A stretch of DNA of 64,000 nt, taken from Conus ventricosus. Lineage: Eukaryota > Mollusca > Gastropoda > Neogastropoda > Conidae. Position 1 is the first letter of the stretch. Every line of letters begins with the position of its first letter. The DNA is taken from assembly GCA_018398815.1 (NCBI GenBank), contig CM031611.1, positions 45,647,394 to 45,711,393 of the forward strand, in the 5' to 3' direction. A program made the translations under genes and the position numbers. Shown here one piece after another: positions 12,634-21,890 of the stretch. Under the pieces are notes generated by a model. It did no database searches. It was not told where the DNA came from and saw only the letters and a program-made list of their open reading frames with translations.

Positions 12634-15600
12634 CACTAGGAAAATCTTCGGGAGGAATAAAAGTTAAAAAAAAGATAATGGTCTCAAATTTCATCTCGCA
12701 TTTTGTTGTTATTCCATTTACTTGTCACTTTTAACATTCTCTGTGTGTTCAGGTTAAAATAATATAGATTTCTGCTCCTTTTTTCTTTTTTGTTTTACAT
12801 TAGCGTGATGGTCTATTGGGTCCCCGTTCCTATCTAAGATACTACGACCTGAAGTGCAAAGTAAAAACACAGGGGCACATCCGGTTCATTGCAGCTTTGT
12901 TTCCATGAATTCAGTGGGAAAGGCATGTTCAGTAAAGTCACAATCTGGACTGAAGGGGAGACATTGGTTTCCATATTTTCAGTAACCAAAGAGTTGTTTG
13001 GAACCCTCTTCTGCATGTGCCTATCTGCACTTTCTTAGACCGAAAACATACGGCAAGAGAAGTTAACTCCGTAATTTGAACATCGTTCCCCAATTTAAAA
13101 ATTAATCTGAAATAGAGTAAAGAAAATAATGACATGGAAATAATTTTGAAACTTTCTGGGAATGCACATGTTGCTATATGGTAAGTTTGAAGAATGTCAC
13201 ATGAACCATTTAGTTGAAAAAAAGGAGAAGAAAATCTTTGTCTTCAGAACTTCTTTCTGAATCATTGTTTATCATGTCTATGACCTCATCCCAGTCAAAA
13301 TCTAGGTCACTCTCAGCTTCATTAGCCTGCACTTTCACTAAGTTTCTGCTGTAAATTCTACAAAATAGGACTCATCTTCAACACTATCTTCCGTGACAGA
13401 ATGCCAGAAATTGAGATTATCCATTTTGAAAAACAGCATTTCGATCATAAAAACTTTGTGTGTGCAGGTCCAGGAAGGAGCACAGTGACCAGCAGTCTGT
13501 GGAGTCAACCCAGCTCGCTGTTTGGTGGCGTGGAGGCACATGGTACCGTCAGCAGTTCAAGCCACGCTAATCCTTTCCTTCTGCAGGGGTCACGACCACT
13601 GTCCATATTTTCCTCCAGAATGGCAGACAGGACCCTCATCAGCATTCCTGAATCAGGTAAAGGATTGGATTGCTGCAAATAGAAGTATGTCCATGTTTAT
13701 GAGCATGCTGATCTTCAGCTTTTTTTTCAGCAGATTTGAGTCTTTTTTAGATGCAGATGTGAATTAAGAAAAGAGAGCGCACACATGCACGCACACTCAC
13801 ACACATATACACACGCACAATGCTACATTCTATTTAGAAATGCTGGAAAGAAATATGACTGACAACTTCATGAAGCTATACTCTAGAAGAGTCTTTTTTT
13901 TTTAAAGAAAGTTTTTGAATGTGTGTATTGCAAGTGTGTGTGTGTGTGTGCACATGTGTAGATGTATATGTGTCATTACTAATGTATTTTTCATTTACAT
14001 TATAGTGTGAGGGAGAGATGCAAACATGCACATGTGTATATCTGAAGTGTCATTTTGTCTTTTTTGGTGAGATAAGGCAGTTGTGTGAATGGGGTGGTCT
14101 TTTTCATGTGTGTTGTCTAATTTTACCCCAGGTTTGCGTTGTTCAGATTTTACTGAAAGAATAAACTCCTCTTATTTAAACAATTCCAACATGTAGAGCC
14201 ACTCGTTTTCCAATACAGTAAACTGGCACGTGAACATTGTTCTGTAGTCTCCAACAGAAACATTGCACATCAGTCACTGCTGGTTCATCCAAGTTTATGC
14301 AGAAGTTCCTGGTTTAAAAAAAAATTTCTTTGTAAATATTTGTTGTTTATGATTTTGTTTTATAGTGTCCCAGTATCAAACTCCCCGCAGTTCCTCAACG
14401 CTGTTCTCCACGATGACCAACCACAACATACGAATGCAGACAAAGGCTTCCTCAGAGATCAACTTTCCTCTCAGCAGAGTGAAGCCCATCCGTTCAAAAT
14501 CTGTGACAGCCTGGTGGAGGTCCAGCGCCTCAGACATAATGGACAGCAGAGATGACCGGCCTCGCCGTTTTGATGGCAAGGGTGTTGTGTCCAGCACAGC
14601 CGATAGCTGGGACGACAGGCCCTAAATACGATGGCTTCTGTCGAAAGCAGGGAGACGCCGGTGTCAGAATCGACGCCAGCAGAGTGCGACAGCACCACTC
14701 CTTTGTTGTCCCAGCTGAAGATCAGCACAGCTCCAAAGAAGAAGAAGAAGAAGGCGAGTAAGCAGCGGGTGAAGGAGGTAGCGGACAGTTGTGTGTTTTC
14801 TGACGATGAGGAGGAAGGACAGTTCATTCGTCCAACCCCTTCTACCGTGTCAACTGTGGTCCTGCAGTCAAAGCAAGGTAAAGTGGTTCACTTTGGATTC
14901 ATTTTTTTTTTTTAATATTTAATAAGGAGGGGTGGGGGGAGGAGGTATTGGTAAAGGATTTGAGCGATCTTGTATGGATGACACGTTACACATAGCATGC
15001 ACCCTGCGTGAGAAATGGAAAGAATGAAGGAAGTAAGGAAAATGAGTGATCGATATTGAACGATATTGACTGGATGACACGGGAAACGACTGAATGAAGC
15101 GCCAGCTGGCAGCTCTTCAGTCGGCACTACCCAGGTAGGCAGCCCGTTGAGTAAACGAGTGTTGATTGTAAAGCGCTTAGAGCTCGGTCTCGAGAATAGG
15201 CGCTATATAAGTATTCATTATTATTATTATTATTAATGATGTATCTCTGAATAGGTGTAAATAACTCAAAAAGAAAGTTTGACAGCAGAGGGTCTTCATA
15301 GGAGAAGTCCTCATATTGGTGTGTCAGCTCTGGATTTGCAAGGAGATGTGTAAGAAGTTCTGTTCAAGTCTGTAATACAATACAATTGTAACAAAAATGT
15401 TTGTTTTGAGGGAGTCAGAAGGATTTGGGTAGGGGTGAGTGCTTCTTTGAATACTACAGAATAGCAGCAGAATAAATTTTTGTGTGTGTGTGTCAGAAGG
15501 AGGGGGTAGAGAAAAGGAGGGGGTGGGGTTCAGCCTGGGATAACAATATCAGTGTGTATGTGTGACATACCTGTCCACAATTGCACTTTCCAAATAACTG

Positions 15601-15995
15601 ATTGTACAAAATTTCAGTGTCCTAAATGAGCAAAATTTCAGTGTCCTAAATGTGCAAAATTTCAATGTCCTTAAAATTTTTGTCAAACCAACATTTTTGT
15701 TGGTTCCTAACTTCTTAGTACCAAGTTGTTTTTGGCAAAACAAAATAGAACACCTGATAAAATCATGAATGTAGTGTGATGTGCATGTGCTTTTTATGTG
15801 CCGATGATGGTTCTGATGGAGATGGAGCATTGTGGATGGTCACTCACCTCCACTGAGTGTCTTTCCCGTTATGTCTGACTCCCCCTTGTGGGTCACCTAA
15901 CTGATTGACACTAAACATTAAATGGATTTCAGTTTCAGTCACATTTGTAGAATCTGCACATATGTCCGAGTTGTCTATGTTGATGTAGTGGTTTT

Positions 15996-16031
<36 letters not shown>

Positions 16032-16498
16032 AGGTCTACACTTATACTAAATACTCTATCACTGTCTCTTGTTGCAATAGGTGTATGGTGATTTAAACAA
16101 AAAACGTATTTTAGACCATTTTTGGACAAGAAATAAATTGTGCCTACAAGAGCTAAAGCTGCTTCCTTAAAATGGCGTATATTAACCTTCAACCCTTCCC
16201 AAGTAACTAGAATAGAAACGGAAAGAAGTTGAACAGCAATAGCCGATGCAGGTGGATCAGTTGTCTAAAGAGTGAAGTGTATTTGTCTGTGTGGATTTCC
16301 TCTGTTGTCTTGAAAGCCTCTGTGTGTGTGGGTGTGGGTGTGTGTGATGTAACTGAAAGTATTTAGCATTTTGGAAGAAGCATTTTGCTTCAGTTTTTCA
16401 GTTTATGTTTGATGAATTGTGATGAATGTCGGATTTGTTCATTATGAAAACACAATTCTAAAAATAAATTCAGTATATGTTAAGTTCTTAAACGCATG

Positions 16499-16542
<44 letters not shown>

Positions 16543-16556
16543 CTTCCTCTCTCTCC

Positions 16557-16609
<53 letters not shown>

Positions 16610-17113
16610 ATCTCTTTTGAATCCTTTGTCTCACCATAACTACCATCAAAACCAGTTTTCTTTTACCCTGAGCACACAAACCTCTGCCTGATAACACTAC
16701 CACTGTGACGGGAAATCATAAAAGAGGTAAAGGGGGTTAAATAGCAATGAAAAGACTGAAAACAATAGACATGGACAGTAGAAGAAACTACAACAATGAT
16801 AGTAAATAGTGAGCAGGATAAAGAATGAAGAAATACTGCCCCTAATGAGACAAAGGTACGTGACTTTATGCATTACAGGTAGATGCTTTCATTTCACCAT
16901 GGAAGCCAAAGTGTAAGTGTACTCTACTTAACTTTGCTTTGATGTTTTGGATGAGTAAAGGTTATTGTCATTGTGGTGTTACCTCTGCCCACAGATTGGA
17001 GCTGGCTGCAGTGGATGGTGATCGGTGTGATGGCCGTCAGCGTCTCCACCAACCATTTTCCTCAGCTGGGCCGTGTGGATGTCCAGGTCATGACCCCATC
17101 GTCTGCATCATGA
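1006..17113 (+). CDS. TMEM201: TMEM201 (Samp1/NET5) inner nuclear membrane protein, 11 exons
   Basis: TMEM201/Samp1 is an inner-nuclear-membrane protein that contacts LINC-complex and lamina components and supports nuclear positioning and spindle organisation (family knowledge). Seen here: an N-terminal hydrophobic segment; an Ima1-type domain with CWFC, CWDC, CPHC, CPTC and CPAC pairs; the conserved QLAAF block; central membrane segments; a Ser/Pro-rich nucleoplasmic region with RPLITPAKL (RPLISPARL in vertebrates); and a final short hydrophobic segment. Exons: 1006-1083, 4666-4764, 5699-5866, 7849-8028, 9191-9426, 9921-10116, 11714-12006, 12327-12506, 13468-13656, 14366-14877, 16995-17113. 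Junction phases agree except around exon 3 and at exon 5/6. Frame breaks also occur in exon 3 and in exon 10 (near 14622). These look like consensus errors, not decay, because flanking residues remain conserved. Confidence 0.9.
2275..2447. repeat. 86-bp tandem duplication
   Basis: Two adjacent copies of an 86-bp unit (2275-2360 and 2361-2446) in TMEM201 intron 1, with no difference seen by eye. Either a very recent duplication or an assembly overlap artefact. Confidence 0.9.
2659..4153. mobile_element. Non-autonomous DNA transposon with terminal inverted repeats
   Basis: The ends GGTCCAGGGGTTCC (2659) and GGAACCCTGGACC (ending 4153) are inverted repeats flanked by a direct TTAAC at 2654-2658 and 4154-4158. 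A TTAA reading would suggest a piggyBac-like target, but the 5-bp match is equally possible. Subterminal sequence is rich in TTGCG/ACGCA motifs in both orientations. A perfect 28-bp internal inverted repeat lies at 3101-3128 and 3939-3966. No transposase is visible. A SINE sits inside (3509-3827). Confidence 0.75.
3509..3827 (+). mobile_element. tRNA-derived SINE (full-length)
   Basis: The 5' part is tRNA-like: a box A TAGCTCAGTTGG at 3517-3528, an anticodon loop CTCGTGA (CGT, Thr-like), and a box B GGTTCGAATTT at 3561-3571. An unrelated body of about 240 bp follows and ends in a GAA repeat. A second copy in reverse orientation is split across 28618-30246. It is not a functional tRNA gene: the acceptor stem is not closed by the downstream sequence. 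Confidence 0.85.
4666..4764 (+). CDS. TMEM201: TMEM201 exon 2 (CxxC zinc-binding block)
   Basis: Thirty-three codons beginning VNCWFCNQDT and ending CEQYNGFDS, bounded by TTACAG and GTGAGT. It carries the CWFC, CWDC and CPHC pairs of the Ima1-type domain and is near-identical to vertebrate TMEM201 in this block. It is the strongest single piece of evidence for the gene. Confidence 0.95.
4883..5062. repeat. (CA)n then (CT)n / (CTGT)n microsatellites
   Basis: A CA tract (about 4880-4940) is followed by a CT tract (about 4963-5034) and a short TCTG repeat. All lie in TMEM201 intron 2, starting about 115 bp after the exon 2 donor. Confidence 0.95.
5513..5571. repeat. (GT)n microsatellite
   Basis: About 28 GT units in TMEM201 intron 2, roughly 125 bp before exon 3. 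Confidence 0.95.
5699..5866 (+). CDS. TMEM201: TMEM201 exon 3 (YNKPVPAQ...CPTC...QLAAF)
   Basis: Begins EGGYNKPVPAQF in phase 0. The later conserved part (FLCPTCQRNQ...KQLAAFEPSM) reads in the +1 frame, so a break lies between about 5750 and 5795. The total length of 168 is a multiple of three, and the next exon needs phase 0, so a second compensating change near the donor (5867) is also implied. Either two consensus errors or a damaged exon. Confidence 0.8.
5867..7848. other. TMEM201 intron 3
   Basis: Nearly 2 kb with no coding evidence. Contents: a G-rich GGGTGTGGGTGGAGGG stretch near 6030-6085, unremarkable unique sequence, and a (GT)n tract at about 7763-7823 just before the exon 4 acceptor. 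The short open frames on both strands look like chance. Confidence 0.6.
7849..8028 (+). CDS. TMEM201: TMEM201 exon 4 (YEEEISFYKRHLE...CPAC)
   Basis: Sixty codons in phase 0, from TTYEEEISFY to GSSAETE, with acceptor TTTTCAG and donor GTATGC. The block matches the vertebrate RYDEEVEVYRHHLEQ...C-x2-C segment and supplies the last CxxC pair. The acceptor sits about 25 bp downstream of a (TG)n tract of about 60 bp. Confidence 0.93.
8389..8500. repeat. (CT)n and (CA)n/(CACG)n microsatellites
   Basis: Dinucleotide tracts in TMEM201 intron 4. The rest of the 1.1-kb intron (8029-9190) has no feature I can support. Confidence 0.9.
9191..9426 (+). CDS. TMEM201: TMEM201 exon 5 (membrane segments)
   Basis: Reads TSRSIYRILPALQ... 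in phase 0 from exon 4. It has two hydrophobic stretches, around LTPIVCTMLLGELA and LGVGLCGLVLCVFSKLL, the expected first membrane segments of the central region. It ends GMH plus two bases before GTGGAT. The acceptor is embedded in TG repeats. Confidence 0.85.
9921..10116 (+). CDS. TMEM201: TMEM201 exon 6 (membrane segments)
   Basis: The hydrophobic frame VGFCLRLHVWDAVHIVLWL...LLLALELPLVFRHRR is bounded by TTGTAG and GTTTGT. It needs one base from the previous exon, but exon 5 as drawn supplies two. A single-base error or an alternative exon 5 donor (GT at 9438) would resolve this. It ends with two bases that join exon 7 in phase. Confidence 0.8.
10117..11713. other. TMEM201 intron 6
   Basis: AT-rich intron with short TG tracts, an A-run near 10660, a (TA)n(TG)n tract at about 11033-11085 and a second TA tract near 11262. 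No coding evidence. Confidence 0.6.
11714..12006 (+). CDS. TMEM201: TMEM201 exon 7 (Ser-rich nucleoplasmic region)
   Basis: Begins after TCTGCAG with one base completing Arg, then LSLEGGASAANSDAASD... rich in Ser, Ala and Gly, ending SSES plus one base before GTGAGG. Phases fit both neighbours exactly. No domain; likely disordered. Confidence 0.8.
12172..12244. repeat. Intronic hairpin (foldback) of about 73 bp
   Basis: The arm starting ACCTACCTTTGTATGAGAGC at 12172 pairs with the arm ending at 12244 over about 24 bp with one mismatch or bulge. The loop itself contains GACAAATTTTGTC. It sits in TMEM201 intron 7. It could be a small MITE or a structured intronic RNA. Confidence 0.7.
12327..12506 (+). 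CDS. TMEM201: TMEM201 exon 8 (RPLITPAKL motif)
   Basis: Completes the SGY of the previous exon and reads GYSSGKSTLFGSNAFGPVRR..., then a near-repeat GSNVFGPVRQ, then RPLITPAKLSALSF. The last motif corresponds to the conserved RPLISPARLNL of vertebrate TMEM201. Acceptor TTTCAG, donor GTGGGT. Confidence 0.88.
13468..13656 (+). CDS. TMEM201: TMEM201 exon 9
   Basis: Phase-compatible exon reading GPGRSTVTSSLWSQPSSLFG...SRPLSIFSSRMADR...IPES, low complexity and Ser-rich, between TGTGCAG and GTAAAG. No domain is visible. Its place rests on phase, splice sites and order. Confidence 0.75.
14366..14877 (+). CDS. TMEM201: TMEM201 exon 10 with one frame break
   Basis: Reads VSQYQTPRSSSTLFSTM... in phase from exon 9 up to SWDDRP, then a TAA at 14623 directly after CCC. 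The adjacent frame reads on without stops as NTMASVESRETPVSES... through a lysine cluster and an acidic SDDEEEGQF to the donor GTAAAG at 14878. That frame leaves exactly the one base exon 11 needs. One lost C in the CCC run explains the break. Confidence 0.8.
14878..16994. other. TMEM201 intron 10
   Basis: Two kilobases holding a retroelement 3' tail (15160-15235), a short direct repeat of AAATTTCAGTGTCCTAAATG units near 15610-15670, TG tracts near 15998-16029, and CA plus CT tracts at 16508-16605. No exon-like sequence was found. Confidence 0.6.
15160..15235 (+). mobile_element. SINE/LINE 3' tail (AAAGCGCTTAGAGC...CGCTATATAAG, ATT repeat)
   Basis: The block from TTGTAAAGCGCTTAGAGC to GGCGCTATATAAG followed by (ATT)n is a 3'-end motif common in retroelements of aquatic invertebrates. 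The 5' part upstream cannot be assigned to a family. Confidence 0.6.
16995..17113 (+). CDS. TMEM201: TMEM201 exon 11 (C-terminal hydrophobic segment and stop)
   Basis: With one base from exon 10 it reads DWSWLQWMVIGVMAVSVS..., corresponding to the final membrane segment of vertebrate TMEM201, then GRVDVQVMTPSSAS and TGA at 17111. The last codons fall inside the first degenerate units of the CCAGGTCATGAC-type repeat that follows, so the natural C-terminus may have been replaced. A missed further exon cannot be excluded. Confidence 0.75.
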
Positions 17114-18118
17114 CATCAGCCATCCAGCCATGACTCCATCATTTGGGTCATTATGTCTCTTTCAGATTAAGACACGATCCAGGTCATGATACTGTCACTC
17201 AGGTCATTAAAAAATCTTTCAGGTTGTGAAGGCTGCCAATCCAGGTCATGACATTGTTATCCAGGTCATGACGCCAGGTTATAGCCATGTGCTCCGCATC
17301 ATGACTGTCATCCTGATCATGTCAGCACTGTCCAGATCATGGTACATCTAGATCATGGCAGTTTTGCTTAGCTCATGGAATCTTTGTCTATATTGCAGTA
17401 AATCATTGTGATAGTGGTACGTCCAGACCATAGTTGATCATTTCGGTCATGATAGTTCTGTCCAGATCATAAGACATCATCCAGATTATGGCAGCACTGT
17501 CCAGGTCTCAGTACATCATCTAAATCTTGCTAGTGTTGTCTAAAATCATGGTACATCACCCAGATCATAGCAGTATTGTCCTCATCATGATACATCATAT
17601 AGTTCATGGCAGCATTGTCCTCATCATGATACATCATATAGATCATGCAGCATTGTCCACATCATGGTACATCATGTAGATCATGCAGTATTGTCCTCAT
17701 CATGGTACATCATGTAGATCATGGCAGCATTGTCCTCATCATGGTAAAATCATCCAGATCATGGCAGCATTGTCCTCATGGTATATCATATAGATCATGG
17801 CAGCATTGTCCTCATCATGTACATCATATAGATCATGGCAGCATTGTCCTCATCATGGTACATCATGTAGATCATGGCAGTATTGTCCTCATCATGGTAC
17901 ATCATTTAGCTCAATTCAGCATTGTCCTCATCATGGTACATCATATAGATCATAGCAGCATTGTCCTCATCATGGTACATTATCCAATCATGGCAGCATT
18001 GTCCTCATCATGGTACATCATGTAGATCATGACAGCATTGTCCTCATCATTATACATCATCTAGCTCATGGCAGCATTGTCCTCATCATGGTACATCATT
18101 TAGCTCATGCAGCATTGT
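17114..18118. repeat. 39-bp minisatellite, left arm
   Basis: Begins as degenerate CCAGGTCATGAC-like units at the end of TMEM201 exon 11 and sharpens from about 17570 into a 39-bp unit. The unit carries ATCATGGCAG, CATTGTCCTC, ATCATGGTAC and ATCATGTAG blocks. It is continuous with the array at 19969-21220; a transposon splits the two. Confidence 0.9.
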
Positions 18119-18741
18119 CAGGGTGAAAAACTCCTCCGCCGTCTCCGCCGTTATTTTTTCGCATCTCCGCCGAAAGAAAAAGTCTCCGCCGAAAAATTAT
18201 TCGAAGAATGAAGCTCAGAAACGATCTCAACTTGTCTGCACAGCGAATTTCTTCTCTGTCGGTAATGTTCTCAAACGGCGTAGTTCTCATTCTGCTTCCT
18301 TCCAGTATCATTTCTCATCATGGCGTCGATTCACATTGAGAGTTTGCCGCCAGTGAGTGCAAACAAAACGAAAAAAAAAAGAAGAAAAAAGTATGTGAAC
18401 CACTAGAAGACCGAGTGCTGCAGAAGGACGTGTGTGACCGCAGAGTCGCGGATGTAATTAGAAAACATGACAATGACAGCGAATTTGAAGTGTTTTGCGA
18501 GCCTTGCCAAAAACGTGTCTACTTTGGTAGTCGTGGCTTGTGGCAATCAGAATCACATCGAGCGTCCCAGTCACCAACAGAAAATGTGTGTGTTTCCCAC
18601 ACCATTACAGCACGTTTTCAGATCATTGGGTATGCAACAATCAACGTTAATTTCCAAAGATAGTTTGACTCCTACTCTAATTTTTCTACAAGTTCCATTT
18701 CCATGATAGTTTGATTCTAACTCTGATTAAATAATAAATAC

Positions 18742-19525
18742 TTAATAGTACTTTGAAGTCCTTTTTACAAAAAAATGATAAACACTCAAGCTTTCGGGTC
18801 TTAGACCCTTCATCAGGAAACGCTAAGCAGTAAACACAAGGGAAAAACAGGATAAAAAAACAACGGAGGAAAAAAAACAACTTCGAACCCACTGGAGAGA
18901 TGAGGAATTGAGTACTTCCACTCGTAGAGTCTTCAAAGCAAGGGAAAAACGTCAAAGTGACAAAAAGAATATAAAAGAACAAATGACATCAAAATAAACT
19001 GATGTCACAACAGTATTGTGTAACACTTTTCCCCTGGTATAATGCAAACGTTTGCTACATTTGTTAGGTGTCTGCTAACAGCCCCCCTATGAAATCCTTT
19101 TCCACCAGCCCACTCCCCCCACTACCTATATGCTTCCTCTACTCCTCCTCCTTCTCCCTCAACCCCCACCCTCACCCCACAACACACATACCCCACACAC
19201 TTCACCCCCCTCACCCCCACCTCACACACACACACACACACGCAAACGCCCCCCCCCCCCCACACACACACACACACACAAGCACCCCCCCCCCCCACAC
19301 ACACACACACACACACACTTGTCAAGGGGGGGGGGGGGATATGATTAGTTGTAAGGGGGAAGTGGGGGGGGGGTTGTGTGTGGTGTACTGTTGTGACATC
19401 AGTTTGTTTTGATGTCATTTGTTCTTTTATGTTCTTTTTGTGTTTAATGTTTCCTGACGAAGGGTCTAAGGCCCAAAAGCTTGAGGTTTTTTTGTTTTTT
19501 TTTAAAGGACTTCAAAGTAATCATT
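18742..19525. mobile_element. Inverted-repeat unit with hammerhead-like motifs
   Basis: The left arm (18742-18840 plus 18955-19012) is the reverse complement of the right arm (about 19392-19525), around a CA- and C-run-rich spacer. Each arm holds a motif with CTGATGA, a GGGTC/GACCC stem and GAAA: on the minus strand near 18797-18825, and degenerate on the plus strand near 19452-19480. Such motifs occur in Penelope-like elements and retrozymes (family knowledge); assignment here is inference. Confidence 0.55.
19222..19380. repeat. (CA)n tracts alternating with C- and G-homopolymers
   Basis: CACACA tracts are interrupted by runs of 8-12 C, then a G-run of about 13. The open frames on both strands are low-complexity translations. 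Confidence 0.9.
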
Positions 19526-19968
19526 TTTCATATTGTGTTTATTGAAGTCCAGCAGTCGTTTACATACATCTGATTTACTTAGTTTGATTTCCCACTCTGA
19601 TTTACTTATCTACAGGCCTTATTCTTTTATGTCCTGAAAGCACTGTTTGTCAAATTTTCTTTAGCTACAGTTCTGAGGATTCATCATACTAAATGTTTGC
19701 TTTGTCTCAATTGACATAGTTTCCTTCCACATCAGTCTCAGTCTTCATGGTGTTGAAAGCTGTTCTATAGAATGAGTTGTTTAGAAGCAAGAAAGTGATT
19801 TCTAAAGATTTTTATGCCATATTTAATACAAAATATGCTTCAGCTTCAGGGGGCGCCGCCCCCTGACCCCCGCCGGGCTGTTGCCCATGGACCCCACTGG
19901 GGGCCCATGGTGAACCCCCAGATCCCCGCCAATCTCCTCTTTTTTTTAAAAAACTGTTTTCATCCCTG

Positions 19969-21220
19969 ATTGTCCTCATGGTAAATTATTCAGATCAAGA
20001 CATTGTCCTTGTCATGGAACATGATCTAGATCATGGCAGCATTGTCCTCATCATGGTACACCATGTAGGTCATGGCAGCATTGTCCTCATTATGGCATAT
20101 CAAATAGATCATAGCAGCATTTTAGATCATGGCAGCATTGTCCTCATCATGTACATTATCCAGATCATGGCAGCATTGTCATCATGGTATGTCATGTAGA
20201 TCATGGCAGCATTGTCCTCATCATTATACATCATCAAGCTCATGGCAGCAATGTCCTCAGCATGGTACATCATGTAGAACATGGCAGCAATGTCTCAGCA
20301 TGGTACATCATGTAGATCATGGCAGCATTGTCCTCATCATGGTACATCATGTAGATCATGGCAGCGTTGTCCTCATCATGGTACATCATGTAGATCATGG
20401 CAGTATTGTCCTCATCATGGTACATCATATAGATCATGGCAGTATTGTCCTCATCTTGGTACATCACATAGATCATAGCAGCATTGTCCTCATCTTGGTA
20501 CATCACATAGATCATAGCAGCATTGTCCTCATCATGGTACATCATGTAGATTATGGCACAATTGTCCTCATCATGGTACATCATGTAGATCATGGCAGCA
20601 TTGTCCTCATCATGGTACATCATATAGATCATAGCAGCATTGTCCTCATCATGGTACATCATATAGATCATGGCAGTATTGTCCTCATCATGGTACATCA
20701 TATAGATCATGGCAGCATTGTCCTCATCATGGTACATCATATAGATCATGGCAGCAATGTCCTCATCATGGTACGTCATATAGATCATAGCAGCATTGTC
20801 CTCATCATGGTACATCATGTAGATCATGGCAGCATTGTCCTCATCATGGTACATCATGTAGATCATGGCAGGATTGTCGTCATCATGGTACATCATCCAG
20901 ATCATGGCAGCATTGTCCTCATCATGGTACATCATGTAGATCATGGCAGCAATGTCCTCAGCATGGTACACCATGTAGATCATGGCAGTATTGTCCTCAT
21001 CATGGTACATCATGTAGATTATGGCAGCATTGTCCTCATCATGGTACATCATGTAGATCATAACAGCATTGTCCTCATCATGGTACATCATGTAGATCAT
21101 AGCAGCATTGTCCTCATCATGGTACATCACATAGATCATAGCAGCATTGTCCTCATCATGGTACATCATATAGATCATGGCAGCATTATCCTCATCATGG
21201 TGCATCGTCCAGATTGTGGC
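19969..21220. repeat. 39-bp minisatellite, right arm
   Basis: More than 25 units of 39 bp. Because 39 is 13 codons, both strands stay open for over 1 kb: plus 20129-21316, repeating HHVDHGSIVLIMV; minus 20270-21337, repeating MYHDEDNAAMIYM. The repeat structure, not selection, explains the open frames. Units vary mainly at GTAGATC/ATAGATC and GCAGCA/GCAGTA. Confidence 0.92.
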
Positions 21221-21539
21221 AGCTTCTGGCTGAATTGTCTGTGTCAGTATATATTTGATGCTCAGGTTATGGCAGTGTTGTCTACGTTTAGGCGTGTCTG
21301 TACCATCATGATTTAGACAGAATGATAGAAGGAACACATTTACTGTTGTTTACTAACGATTGCAAACAATGTAATTTAATGTGTTATTTGTTGCCTACAA
21401 ATTCTGTTTCTCCTATCATTTACATGAAGGGAAAACTTGGCTGTCAGCGCTCTATCACACATATGGTTTTTTATTTTGAGAGGCTGTGGTGAGTGTCATC
21501 TATTGTGAAGGGAGCACACTGTGGAGAGATTTGATGACT

Positions 21540-21890
21540 GGAGGGTATGTGATGGAGATACCATGATTGTGTAGATGAGGACTTCACCTGGATTTGGTCA
21601 TCATCTGCATCAGGTCTTCACTTGGCTCAGATCGTGCTTGGGTCTGGTCCTCACTTGGATCAGGTCACCACCTGGATCAGATCATGCTTGGGTCTGGTCC
21701 TCACTTGGACCAGGTCATCACCTGGATCAGGGCTTCACCTGAATCAGATCGTGCTTGGGTCTAGTCCTCACTTGGACCAGGTCATCACCTGAACCAGGGC
21801 TTCACCTGAATCAGGTCTTCACTTGGATCAGATCATTGCCTGGGTCTGGTACTCACTTGGATCAGATTGTCACCTGGATCAGGGCTGGCT
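21540..21890. repeat. Short-period minisatellite (TCACCTGGATCAGG-type)
   Basis: Degenerate units of about 20 bp (CACTTGGATCAGGTC, GGGTCTGGTCCTCACTTGGAC) in higher-order blocks of 60-80 bp. It is distinct in sequence from the 39-bp array upstream. Confidence 0.8.

Larger units (their letters stand above)
18119..19968 (+). mobile_element. DNA transposon with CAGGG termini, inserted in the minisatellite
   Basis: The ends are CAGGGTGAAAAAC (18119) and ...GTTTTCATCCCTG (to 19968), inverted repeats of hAT-like character, flanked by ATTGT on both sides. The 5-bp flank is shorter than the hAT norm of 8, but the target is repetitive. Near the left end is a first-exon-like frame from ATG 18320 that, allowing one poly-A slip, reads VCEPLEDRVLQKDVCDRR and then a zinc-finger-like C-E-P-C ... 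H-I-E-R-P-S-H. A separate inverted-repeat unit (18742-19525) lies inside. Confidence 0.65.

Noticed and set aside
17640..21220. CRISPR array (regular short repeats)
   Set aside because: Repeats are head-to-tail without spacers, in an animal genome, and grade into degenerate units; a minisatellite.
20129..21337. Long repeat proteins of 395 and 355 codons on opposite strands
   Set aside because: Both arise because the 39-bp unit is a multiple of three. There is no start context, domain or independent evidence of coding.
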